A stretch of DNA of 5,069 nt, from contig JALWUB010000279.1 in the NCBI GenBank assembly GCA_026993275.1, forward strand, positions 1 through 5,069. Direction: 5' to 3'. Shown here in pieces: positions 1-5,069 of this stretch. This DNA is from Robiginitomaculum sp. (lineage in GTDB: Bacteria; Pseudomonadota; Alphaproteobacteria; Caulobacterales; Maricaulaceae). Each line of letters begins with the position of its first letter. The stretch's first letter is position 1. A model generated the notes under the pieces. The model did not search any database and was not told where the DNA came from. It worked only from the letters and a program-made list of their open reading frames with translations. Made by a program: the position numbers and the translations under genes.

Positions 1-914
1 CCGTGGCCTCTTATGACCGCGAGGACTGGTTCCGGCTGGATACGGATTTTGCCGATGGCGTGCTGGACATTCATGCCGCGCCCGAGGCCGATGCCGTCTG
101 GATCGCCTATTTCGCCCCCTACTCCATGCAACGCCATGCGGACCTGATCGCCAGCGCACAGATGAGCCCGCGTGTGCGCTTGCGCTCCCTTGGCCACACC
201 CTGGACGGCCAGGACCTTGACCTGTTGCAGGTTTCCGATGGCGGTGATGGCAGCAAGAAGACCTGCTGGATCATCGCCCGCCAGCACCCGGGCGAGACCA
301 TGGCCGAATGGTGGATGGAAGGCTTTGTTGGCCGCCTGCTCGACGAGGCCGATCCGGTGGCCCGTTCGGTGCTGCGCCATGCAGATCTTTATGTGGTCCC
401 CAACATGAACCCGGATGGCTCCCGCCGCGGGCATTTGCGCACCAATGCGGCTGGCGCCAATCTCAACCGCGAATGGGAAAAGCCGTCCATGGCGCGCTCG
501 CCGGAGGTCTATCTGGTGCGCCAGGCCATGCGCGCCACGGGCATGGACTTCTGCCTCGATGTACATGGCGACGAGGCATTGCCCTACAACTTCATTGCCG
601 GGGCCGAGGGCACGCCGTCATGGACCGCGCAGCGGGCGGCGCAACTGGCGGCGTTCAAGAAGGCGCTGCAGCAGATCAGCCCGGATTTCCAGACCGCGCA
701 CGGCTATGCCGCGGCCGCCCCCGGCAAGGCCAATATGGGCATGTGCACCAACTGGACCGCCGAGGAGTTCGGCTGCCTCTCCATGACCCTGGAAATGCCG
801 TTCAAGGACACGGCGGACACACCCGACGAGGCGCATGGCTGGTCGCCGCAGCGCAGCGCCCATCTGGGCCGCGCCTGCCTAGATGCCCTGTGGGCGCGCA
901 TGGGAGACTTGTAG
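1..914 (+). CDS. M14 family zinc carboxypeptidase, CCP/Nna1-like (5' end cut by window)
   Basis: Probable cytosolic zinc metallocarboxypeptidase of the M14 cytosolic-carboxypeptidase (CCP/AGBL/Nna1-like) branch, which removes C-terminal residues from peptides or proteins. The substrate of the bacterial members is not settled. Numbering residues from the GTG at position 3, the zinc ligands are H95 and E98 in HPGE and H188 in DVHGD. Substrate-binding residues are in NPDG (136-139) and NLNREW (153-158, with R156), and the likely catalytic glutamate is E264 in TLEMPF. All M14 core motifs are intact and in order. The frame is open to the left edge, and the first visible residues (ASYDREDWFR) resemble the end of the N-terminal beta-domain that precedes the catalytic domain in this family. 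The GTG at 3 is therefore most likely an internal valine. Full-length relatives are about 370-380 residues, so roughly 70-80 residues are missing. The gene ends in TAG, 9 nt from the stop of the convergent methyltransferase. The family call is firm; the biological role is unknown. Confidence 0.92.
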   Translation, partial: VASYDREDWFRLDTDFADGVLDIHAAPEADAVWIAYFAPYSMQRHADLIASAQMSPRVRLRSLGHTLDGQDLDLLQVSDGGDGSKKTCWIIARQHPGETMAEWWMEGFVGRLLDEADPVARSVLRHADLYVVPNMNPDGSRRGHLRTNAAGANLNREWEKPSMARSPEVYLVRQAMRATGMDFCLDVHGDEALPYNFIAGAEGTPSWTAQRAAQLAAFKKALQQISPDFQTAHGYAAAAPGKANMGMCTNWTAEEFGCLSMTLEMPFKDTADTPDEAHGWSPQRSAHLGRACLDALWARMGDL

Positions 915-923
915 GGTCTGAAC

Positions 924-1535
924 CTAGAGGCGCAAGAACCGGCAATACTGAAAACGCTGTTCGGCGCCGGACGGCGTGGTGTGGGTCCGGCGGCAATGCT
1001 CTTCAAGCACAAAGGCGGGAGCGAACTCTTGCGCCAGGGCTTGCGCACTGTAACGGCGCACCGGCAGGCCCGAGCATTGTTGCGGACCGTCCTCGGCGAA
1101 GGTGGCGATGATGAGGTGGCCGCCGGGCACGATGGCGGTTTCGGCAATGGCGCGATAGCTTTTGCGGTCCGCCGCTTCGGTCAGAAAATGAAACACGGCG
1201 CGGTCATGCCACAGCCGGTAAGGGTGCGGCGGCTGCCAGGCGGTGGCATCCCCGCACAGCCACTTGACCCGGGATGCGGCATCACCCAGACGCGCTTGCG
1301 CGCCTTGCAGGGCAGCTTGCGCAATGTCCAGCACGGTCACATTCTCAAACCCGCGCGCCAGCAGGGCATCAACCAGCGTGGAGGCGCCGCCGCCAACGTC
1401 GATGATGGCTTCATGGCGCGCGATGGCGCAGGCCTCGACATAGTCCAGCGATTGCGCCGGTTCGGCCTCATACCAGCTCTTGGCCCGGGCATCGGCGCCA
1501 TCCCAGGCTGCCTGCCAGTGCTCCTGCATGCTCAT
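924..1535 (-). CDS. Class I SAM-dependent methyltransferase
   Basis: A 203-residue single-domain methyltransferase of the Rossmann-like class I fold, probably cytoplasmic. It would transfer a methyl group from S-adenosylmethionine to an acceptor that cannot be read from the sequence. Motif I, the glycine-rich SAM loop, is DVGGGAST at 46-53. The acidic residue that binds the SAM ribose is D70 in VTVLDIA, motif II is around GDAT at 95-98, and WHDRAVFHFL at 109-118 follows. A PGGHLII strand at 137-143 matches motif III. The N-terminal HWQAAWDG and SWYEAEP segments are typical of a widespread small bacterial family usually annotated only as a methyltransferase. The first ATG is chosen because AAGGA lies 6 nt upstream inside the redoxin gene; the ATG at codon 3 is a weaker alternative. 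Its start overlaps the redoxin stop as ATGA, which indicates translational coupling. The gene ends in TAG, facing the carboxypeptidase stop. The fold is secure; the substrate is unknown. Confidence 0.9.
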   Translation of the reverse strand: MSMQEHWQAAWDGADARAKSWYEAEPAQSLDYVEACAIARHEAIIDVGGGASTLVDALLARGFENVTVLDIAQAALQGAQARLGDAASRVKWLCGDATAWQPPHPYRLWHDRAVFHFLTEAADRKSYRAIAETAIVPGGHLIIATFAEDGPQQCSGLPVRRYSAQALAQEFAPAFVLEEHCRRTHTTPSGAEQRFQYCRFLRL

Positions 1536-2113
1536 GGTTCATCCTTGTCCAGTGCGTCTATGGCTTCAATGACCGCGCCCACTGGCGGGCGTTTCTTGTA
1601 GCCTTCCTCGGCCAGTTTTGCCTGCACGGTGCCATCCGGCGCAATGATGAAAATCATCGGATAGGGCACGCCATAGGCAAACGGCACATTCTTGTAGCCC
1701 TCATTGCGAATGCCGAAGGCGTCGATCACCTTTGAATCCGGGTCAGACAGCAGCGTGTAGCCGATATGGTGGTCATCCCCATACCGCCTGAGCACCTTGA
1801 CCGGATCATAGCTCAGCGCCGCCAGGCCATAGCCGCGTGCCGTGATGGCATCGGCGCCGCCATTGATGTCAATCAGCTGGCGCTTGCAATAGGGGCACCA
1901 TTTGGCCGAACGGAAAAACACCAGCACCAGGCCCCTGGGGCCTTTCAGGTTATCAAAATTGCGCGGCTTGCCATATTGGTCGGTGCTGGAGAGATCCGAC
2001 GGGATCGCCGCGCCCACGGCCGGACCCCGGTCCGTTGGCTTGGTGGCGGCATCCCCACGGGCAAAGGCCGGGACAGCCGCGGCAAGACAGGCAATCAGCA
2101 GTAAGACGCGCAT
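1532..2113 (-). CDS. Exported AhpC/TSA-type redoxin (peroxiredoxin-like, CPYC)
   Basis: A 193-residue thioredoxin-fold protein of the AhpC/TSA redoxin or peroxiredoxin-like group, probably periplasmic. It would reduce peroxides or exchange thiols and disulfides. Residues 1-18 form a Sec-type signal peptide: Met-Arg, a hydrophobic stretch, and AFA before the likely cleavage site at 18/19. After a linker, the domain runs from about 38 to 188. Its active site is WCPYCK with C73 and C76, preceded by the beta-strand LVLVFFRS (62-69). SYDPVKVLRRY and YTLLSDPDSKVIDAFGI (119-135) are typical of peroxiredoxin-like proteins, and P152 in GVPYPMIF is the probable cis-proline by the active site. The start is supported by GGAGG 5 nt upstream of the ATG. 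The 3' end overlaps the methyltransferase start by 4 nt. The protein could be a bona fide peroxidase or only a thiol reductase; the sequence does not decide. No partner reductase gene is visible in the window. Confidence 0.9.
   Translation of the reverse strand: MRVLLLIACLAAAVPAFARGDAATKPTDRGPAVGAAIPSDLSSTDQYGKPRNFDNLKGPRGLVLVFFRSAKWCPYCKRQLIDINGGADAITARGYGLAALSYDPVKVLRRYGDDHHIGYTLLSDPDSKVIDAFGIRNEGYKNVPFAYGVPYPMIFIIAPDGTVQAKLAEEGYKKRPPVGAVIEAIDALDKDEP
1542..1546 (-). promoter_or_regulatory. Ribosome binding site of the methyltransferase gene inside the redoxin gene
   Basis: AAGGA on the minus strand lies within the last codons of the redoxin gene, 6 nt before the methyltransferase ATG. With the ATGA stop/start overlap (1535-1532) it points to reinitiation by ribosomes finishing the redoxin. 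Confidence 0.6.
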
Positions 2114-2117
2114 GGCA

Positions 2118-2122
2118 CCCTC
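2118..2122 (-). promoter_or_regulatory. Ribosome binding site of the redoxin gene
   Basis: GGAGG on the minus strand lies 5 nt before the ATG at 2113. This is a consensus Shine-Dalgarno at ideal spacing and it supports the start that yields a clean signal peptide. Confidence 0.65.
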
Positions 2123-2198
2123 CAGGTCACGATCACGAAACCTCCAGTCTATCCCAGCCCGGCGCGCTCATACAGGGCTGGCGGGCAGCGCCTCGCAA

Positions 2199-2220
2199 AA
2201 ACGTGAAGCCCCGGCAGGGC
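2199..2220 (-). terminator. Weak candidate terminator after the S9 peptidase gene
   Basis: On the minus strand, just past the S9 stop, GCCC and GGGC can pair across a 5-nt loop. TTCACG and then five T residues (about 2201-2197) follow. The stem is only 4 bp and the T run is set back by about 6 nt, so at best this is a weak or conditional intrinsic terminator. Read-through into the redoxin gene is quite possible. Confidence 0.2.
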
Positions 2221-2227
2221 CTGCCCG

Positions 2228-4243
2228 TTACTGCCCGCCGCCGCGCTGCGCCACTGGCGCTTGTGCACTCTGCGCCGGGGCATCCAGATGCTCATGCAGA
2301 AATGCGATCAGGGCACGCAGGGTTTGCGTGCGTGTGTCAACGGAAGATAGCCAGTGGTCCTCCCCTTTGAGCTCCACCAGTTGCACCGGTTTGTTGGCTC
2401 TTCTCATGGCCCGCGCCATGGACCAGCTCTGGGTTATGGGCACCACTGTATCATCGCGCCCATGAATGAGGAGCAGCGGCGCCTTGGCAGCATCAGCGTG
2501 TTTGGCAGGCGAAATACTGTCAAGATCTGTTGTGGCATTGTTCCCTTTCATGACCTTGGTCCAATAGGTCACGCTCTCGCTGTTCTTTCCATAGGCCTTG
2601 GCTTCAAAATTAACAAAGGCCCTGGCGTCAGTCACTGGAGCAATGGCGGCGGCGCAGCTATAAAGGTCCGGCGTGAACACAAGGCCAGCCAGCGCTGCAT
2701 AGCCGCCAAAGCTGGCGCCGGCAATGCAAACGCGTTTGGGGTCCGCATAACCGGCCTTGATCAAGCCCTTGACCCCGGCGGTTATGTCGTCAAGCACGGC
2801 GCCATTCCACTGGCCATTGCCGGCATTTTCAAATTTTGAGCCAAAGCCGTCAGAACCGCGGAAATTGGGTTGCAGAACCAGATAACCCTGGTTGGCAATG
2901 GCTTGCGCCAGCCAGTCCCAACCCAGGCTGTCATGGGCCGCCGGGCCGCCATGGGGCAGCACCACGAGCGGCGCCGGGTGCTTCTTGTAGCCAGGCGGCA
3001 AGGTCAGCAGCGCTGATATCCTGGTGCCATCCTTGGACCTGTAGGCAATGGTCACAACATCGGCAATGTCAGCGGGCTTGATATCAGGCCGCAAAATGGC
3101 AACGGTGCTGAATTGCCCGCTATTGGCATCAAAGAGCATATACGCTCCGGCAGTGCTGCCACCTTCAATGTAAAGCAGCCATTTTTTGCGGTCGCGGCTC
3201 CAGTTCACAAGCCTGACCATTGCGCCGCCAAGCGCTTTTTTGATTGAGGCCCATGTTTGGGCCATGCCTGGGTCAAGAAACTGATAATCAGGTCCGGCAA
3301 TTCCGGCGAAAACAGCACCAAGAACAACGCCGGTGCCGGGTTCTGTCAGTGTGGCCACCAAATCAGCACCCTTGCGCCACAAGAGCGGGCCGGAAATCGA
3401 GCCATCAGTCAGGCTCATGGTGTAGAGCCCGCGTGTGTCCCGGTCTTGGTAGCTGCTGACAATCAGTGATTTGCCATCCTTGCTGAGGCCCGGAACACTC
3501 ATGGGAACAAGGTCATTCTCTTCCGTGTAAAGGGTCTGGAAGATATTGTTCTTGAGAACCTTGATCGTGAACACGCCTTTTTTTGGCGCAAAATCAACTC
3601 TGGCAATCACCTTGCCGGTGCCATCAACGATGAAATAATCCGTATCCAGATAATGCCCACGGGCGACAATCTTGCCATCGCCTGTTCTGAGGTCCACCCG
3701 AAACAGCACGCGGACGCGCTCTCCTTTGAATTTCCCTGTATAAGCAGGCATCATGACTGCATTTTCGTCGGGAAGGATGCGGTCAATGCTGGCCAGGCTG
3801 GAATTGAGGCCCAATCCTTTGGCATGTGTCAGCAACTGCACCATCTTTCCGGTTTTCGTGTCATAGGAAAAGATTGCACCAAATTCGACCTTGTTTGCCT
3901 TGAATAGATTTGTGTTGAGCGTTTTGCTGGCACGAAGCAGCACAAAGCGGTCATTGGCCCAACTGACTGAACGGGCCTTGATCTTGCTAATATCCACGCC
4001 TTTCGCTTTCGCGCCTGTCTTGCCAAGGGCGCTCACCAGCATTATGGCTTTGCCATCGCGGTTCATCAGATACGCTACCCGTGTGCCGTCTGGCGACAAG
4101 CTGACGTTCTGTATGCCGGGCGCAGCGCCAAAGGTCTCAACAGGCACCCTGGCCGCAACCCCGCGGGCCAGCACCAGGCCCAGTATCAAAATTGCCGTGA
4201 ATACAATCCGGTTGCCGTGTCTCGGCATATTGGCGAGCGTCAT
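2228..4243 (-). CDS. Secreted S9 family peptidase (prolyl oligopeptidase / acylaminoacyl-peptidase type)
   Basis: A 671-residue serine peptidase of the S9 prolyl-oligopeptidase clan (COG1506-like), expected to cleave short peptides in the periplasm or outside the cell. Residues 1-31 are an export signal with basic residues (R8, R12), a hydrophobic core at 13-25 and a probable cleavage after VAA near 31. Residues from about 35 to 390 form a beta-propeller-like region with repeats such as LSPDGTRVAYL (49-59) and LSKDGKSLIVSS (253-264). The alpha/beta-hydrolase domain follows (about 395-655). Its motifs are HGGP (431-434), NFRGSDGFG (460-468), the nucleophile S511 in GASFGG, D598 in HGRDDTVVP, and H630 in GEDHW, so the triad is complete. 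Only two cysteines occur, C506 and C530, flanking the nucleophile helix. The tail from about 655 is rich in Ala, Gln, Pro and Gly and looks disordered. The length is normal for the family. The propeller half is clearly poorer in GC than neighbouring genes. Exact specificity (dipeptidyl, acylaminoacyl or endopeptidase) cannot be read from the sequence. Confidence 0.93.
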   Translation of the reverse strand: MTLANMPRHGNRIVFTAILILGLVLARGVAARVPVETFGAAPGIQNVSLSPDGTRVAYLMNRDGKAIMLVSALGKTGAKAKGVDISKIKARSVSWANDRFVLLRASKTLNTNLFKANKVEFGAIFSYDTKTGKMVQLLTHAKGLGLNSSLASIDRILPDENAVMMPAYTGKFKGERVRVLFRVDLRTGDGKIVARGHYLDTDYFIVDGTGKVIARVDFAPKKGVFTIKVLKNNIFQTLYTEENDLVPMSVPGLSKDGKSLIVSSYQDRDTRGLYTMSLTDGSISGPLLWRKGADLVATLTEPGTGVVLGAVFAGIAGPDYQFLDPGMAQTWASIKKALGGAMVRLVNWSRDRKKWLLYIEGGSTAGAYMLFDANSGQFSTVAILRPDIKPADIADVVTIAYRSKDGTRISALLTLPPGYKKHPAPLVVLPHGGPAAHDSLGWDWLAQAIANQGYLVLQPNFRGSDGFGSKFENAGNGQWNGAVLDDITAGVKGLIKAGYADPKRVCIAGASFGGYAALAGLVFTPDLYSCAAAIAPVTDARAFVNFEAKAYGKNSESVTYWTKVMKGNNATTDLDSISPAKHADAAKAPLLLIHGRDDTVVPITQSWSMARAMRRANKPVQLVELKGEDHWLSSVDTRTQTLRALIAFLHEHLDAPAQSAQAPVAQRGGGQ

Positions 4244-4245
4244 TG

Positions 4246-4257
4246 CCCCCTCCCCTT
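4246..4257 (-). promoter_or_regulatory. Ribosome binding site fixing the S9 peptidase start
   Basis: An uninterrupted purine run, AAGGGGAGGGGG on the minus strand, contains GGAGG (4253-4249) 5 nt before the ATG at 4243. The second in-frame ATG (codon 6, at 4228) has no such element, so the first ATG is preferred. The signal peptide would work from either start. Confidence 0.7.
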
Positions 4258-4261
4258 ATAC

Positions 4262-4274
4262 GTGCATTTCGCAC
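4262..4274. repeat. Small inverted repeat upstream of the S9 ribosome binding site
   Basis: GTGC-ATTTC-GCAC is a 4-bp inverted repeat with a 5-nt loop, 4 nt upstream of the purine-rich ribosome binding site of the S9 gene. If transcription starts farther upstream it could form a small leader hairpin. It is short, so its meaning is uncertain. Confidence 0.2.
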
Positions 4275-4300
4275 CATGCCATCTTGGCAGCCCCTGTCAA
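4273..4300 (-). promoter_or_regulatory. Candidate sigma70-type promoter for the S9 peptidase gene
   Basis: On the minus strand a perfect TTGACA (4300-4295) is followed after 16 nt by CATGGT (4278-4273), a weak -10 matching 3 of 6 consensus bases. Transcription would begin about 25 nt before the S9 start codon. A better -10 hexamer, TATAAG (4260-4255), lies closer to the gene but has no good -35 at the right distance, and it would put the transcript start in or next to the ribosome binding site. The perfect -35 box and its place in a 75-nt gap support a promoter; the poor -10 keeps this tentative. Confidence 0.4.
4277..4289. repeat. 13-bp inverted repeat in the promoter spacer (possible operator)
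   Basis: TGCCA-TCT-TGGCA is a perfect 5-bp inverted repeat with a 3-nt centre. It starts just inside the spacer next to the candidate -35 box and overlaps the first bases of the candidate -10 (4277-4278). That placement would suit a small repressor-binding site, but a 5-bp half-site also arises by chance. No regulator gene is in the window. Confidence 0.25.
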
Positions 4301-4318
4301 TGACGCCGCCATGAGCCC

Positions 4319-4966
4319 TCAGCGCTTTGCCAGCCCCTTTTGCTGCATCCGCCAGATCAGCGTATCGATGCGGTCCTGGCCGAAGAACGGCTCGCCATCG
4401 AACACCATCAGCGGCACGCCCCAGTGCCCGGCGGCGGTTTGATCGGCCTCGTTTTGTTCAATAATGGCATCAAGCGCCGGGGCATTCCTGGCCACATCCT
4501 CTTCCAGGGCCGCCAACGAGAGCCCGGCCTCGCGGGCGGCTTCGGCAAGCACATCGCTCTTGTCCCAGTCCTTGACGCCGCCCCAGATGCGCGCGCTGGC
4601 GGCGGTGGCGAAGGCCAGGCCCGCCCCGGCGCGTTCCGCCGCCGCGCCCAGGCGCGTCAGGCGGGTGATATAGGGCTGTTCGGCGGCCACTTTCATGGTG
4701 GAAAAATCCTGCACGATCGGGTCCGGGTCCGGCCAGGCAATGGGCAGGCCCAGGCGTTCGGCCTCCCGCGGCACATCGTGCAGCAAATAGCCGGGCCACA
4801 GGGGATTGACGGTTTCAAAGAAGTCCTCGACGCGCACGGCGAGCGGATAGACCGGGCGGAAATGGCAGGTCACGTCATGCTCTTGCGTCAGCTTCAGCAG
4901 CCGCGGCGCCGCCAGATGGGAATAGGGCGAGCGGAATGACCAGAAGAGGTCGAAGTCAAGGCTCAT
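4319..4966 (-). CDS. DsbA-fold protein, 2-hydroxychromene-2-carboxylate isomerase / kappa-class GST type
   Basis: A 215-residue cytoplasmic protein of the DsbA-like thioredoxin superfamily, in the group of 2-hydroxychromene-2-carboxylate (HCCA) isomerases and kappa-class glutathione transferases. Characterised members use glutathione to isomerise an intermediate of naphthalene breakdown, but most homologues have unknown substrates. The N-terminal strand LDFDLFWSFRSPYSHLA (3-19) carries the SPYS motif (13-16), which takes the place of a CxxC and contributes the glutathione-activating serine in this family. A helical insertion fills about 45-175. The C-terminal half has GVPLMVFDG (183-191) with cis-Pro185, then FFGQDRIDTL (194-203), a strong family signature. 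The ATG at 4966 is chosen because family members begin directly with this strand. Its Shine-Dalgarno is weak (GGA about 8 nt upstream), which suits coupling to the upstream gene it overlaps by 11 nt. An ATG at 4981 would add five residues. The frame stays open farther upstream, but that part is explained by the overlapping hydrolase gene. No ring-cleavage genes are in view, so the substrate is open. Confidence 0.87.
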   Translation of the reverse strand: MSLDFDLFWSFRSPYSHLAAPRLLKLTQEHDVTCHFRPVYPLAVRVEDFFETVNPLWPGYLLHDVPREAERLGLPIAWPDPDPIVQDFSTMKVAAEQPYITRLTRLGAAAERAGAGLAFATAASARIWGGVKDWDKSDVLAEAAREAGLSLAALEEDVARNAPALDAIIEQNEADQTAAGHWGVPLMVFDGEPFFGQDRIDTLIWRMQQKGLAKR

Positions 4967-5069
4967 GGCGGCGTCCGTCATGGGCCTGCAAAAAGGCGGT
5001 GACCACGGCCCAGGTGGCGCTGGTATCGGCATGGGTGCGCCCGGGCACCAGCATGGACGACCCATGCAC
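4956..5069 (-). CDS. C-terminal end of probable alpha/beta-fold hydrolase (cut by window edge)
   Basis: From the right edge an open frame of 37 codons ends in TGA at 4958-4956. It overlaps the start of the HCCA-isomerase-like gene by 11 nt in another frame. The visible peptide contains MLVPGRTHADTS followed by TWAVVTAFLQAH. This resembles the end of alpha/beta-hydrolases, where a loop carrying the catalytic histidine (here the H of RTHADTS) is followed by a last amphipathic helix with an AFL..H ending. About 29 of the 37 codons end in G or C, as expected for a real gene in this DNA. Its start and the remaining catalytic residues are outside the window, so the substrate class cannot be judged. 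The coding call is stronger than the family call. The overlap suggests it is the upstream partner of the isomerase-like gene in one operon. Confidence 0.6.
   Translation of the reverse strand: MHGSSMLVPGRTHADTSATWAVVTAFLQAHDGRRHEP

Larger units (their letters stand above)
2114..2227 (-). other. Intergenic gap between S9 peptidase and redoxin, rich in inverted repeats
   Basis: This 114-nt stretch holds no ORF of note. In minus-strand order it has a 5-bp hairpin just after the S9 stop (GGCAG/CTGCC arms, 2213-2225), a 7-bp inverted repeat CGGGCAG/CTGCCCG (2227-2221 with 2188-2182, loop 32 nt), and a second 7-bp inverted repeat CCAGCCC/GGGCTGG (2181-2175 with 2160-2154, loop 14 nt). A tandem hexamer TCGTGA TCGTGA (2138-2127) follows, then the redoxin ribosome binding site. 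TAGACT (4 of 6 matches to a -10 box) occurs at 2151-2146, but without a recognisable -35. It may be an mRNA processing or attenuation region, or contain the redoxin promoter. Confidence 0.35.

Noticed and set aside
912..926. TAGG/CCTA inverted repeat spanning both stop codons as a shared terminator
   Set aside because: A 4-bp stem made mostly of the two TAG stops, with no T run on either strand; it is expected by chance.
308..1111. Long plus-strand frame of 267 codons overlapping the carboxypeptidase and methyltransferase genes
   Set aside because: It is rich in Arg, Gly, Ala and Pro, shows no recognisable motif, and crosses two genes with strong family motifs in other frames. It is a GC-rich shadow frame.
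1895..1906. CPYC in the redoxin as a sign of a glutaredoxin
   Set aside because: CPYC is classical for glutaredoxins, but the 193-residue length, signal peptide and the SDPDSKVIDAFGI segment fit AhpC/TSA-like redoxins, which often have WCPYC as well.
2087..2113. Lipobox-like LIAC at residues 6-9 of the redoxin
   Set aside because: Only five residues precede it, too short for a lipoprotein signal peptide, and a good signal peptidase I site (AFA at 16-18) follows.
1902..2465. Plus-strand frame of 187 codons antisense to the redoxin start and the S9 gene end
   Set aside because: Low-complexity composition rich in Arg, Ser and Ala, with no motif; it is explained by high GC opposite real genes.
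3891..4442. Plus-strand frame of 183 codons antisense to the S9 gene start and the isomerase gene end
   Set aside because: It spans an intergenic gap and two well-supported genes on the other strand, has no domain-like features, and lacks a convincing ribosome binding site.
4967..5065. 33-residue N-terminal extension of the HCCA-isomerase-like protein starting at 5065
   Set aside because: The extension is Pro-rich and unlike the family, whose members begin at the LDFDLFW strand. The same DNA is better read as the hydrolase C-terminus in another frame.
1..5069. Defence system, prophage, CRISPR array or mobile element
   Set aside because: No repeat array, transposase, integrase, toxin-antitoxin pair or terminal inverted repeats were seen; all genes belong to ordinary metabolic or housekeeping families.

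Overview
The window is GC-rich protein-coding DNA, about 68% GC over five rows counted by hand outside the peptidase gene. Short intergenic gaps and 4 to 11 nt gene overlaps are typical of a compact proteobacterial chromosome. The gene families present (bacterial CCP-like M14 carboxypeptidase, secreted S9 prolyl-oligopeptidase-type enzyme, secreted AhpC/TSA-like redoxin, HCCA-isomerase/kappa-GST-type protein) fit an alphaproteobacterium of the Caulobacterales, Hyphomonadales or Sphingomonadales sort. That placement is inference from family flavour and is not proven. No rRNA, tRNA, CRISPR array, insertion sequence, integrase or phage gene was seen.

Layout: the plus strand carries one gene at the left edge, the C-terminal part of an M14 zinc carboxypeptidase (1-914); its real start lies outside the window. 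Everything else is on the minus strand. From right to left these are the tail of a probable alpha/beta-hydrolase (4956-5069, cut by the right edge), a DsbA-fold HCCA-isomerase-like protein overlapping it by 11 nt (4319-4966), a 75-nt gap with a promoter-like element and small inverted repeats, a secreted S9 peptidase (2228-4243), a 114-nt gap rich in inverted repeats, a secreted CPYC redoxin (1532-2113), and a SAM-dependent methyltransferase (924-1535) joined to the redoxin by an ATGA stop/start overlap. The methyltransferase and the carboxypeptidase converge with only 9 nt between their stop codons.

How the genes might work together: two pairs are probably translationally coupled, hydrolase with HCCA-isomerase-like protein and redoxin with methyltransferase. 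The S9 peptidase sits between them as its own likely transcription unit. It and the redoxin both carry export signals, so they probably act in the periplasm or outside the cell; the other products look cytoplasmic. No obvious single pathway links them, and I see no clear undescribed system. The points most worth a second look are the marked drop in GC in the propeller half of the S9 gene, its single pair of cysteines around the catalytic serine next to a secreted CPYC redoxin gene, the structured 2154-2227 gap, and the unlisted overlapping hydrolase tail at the right edge.
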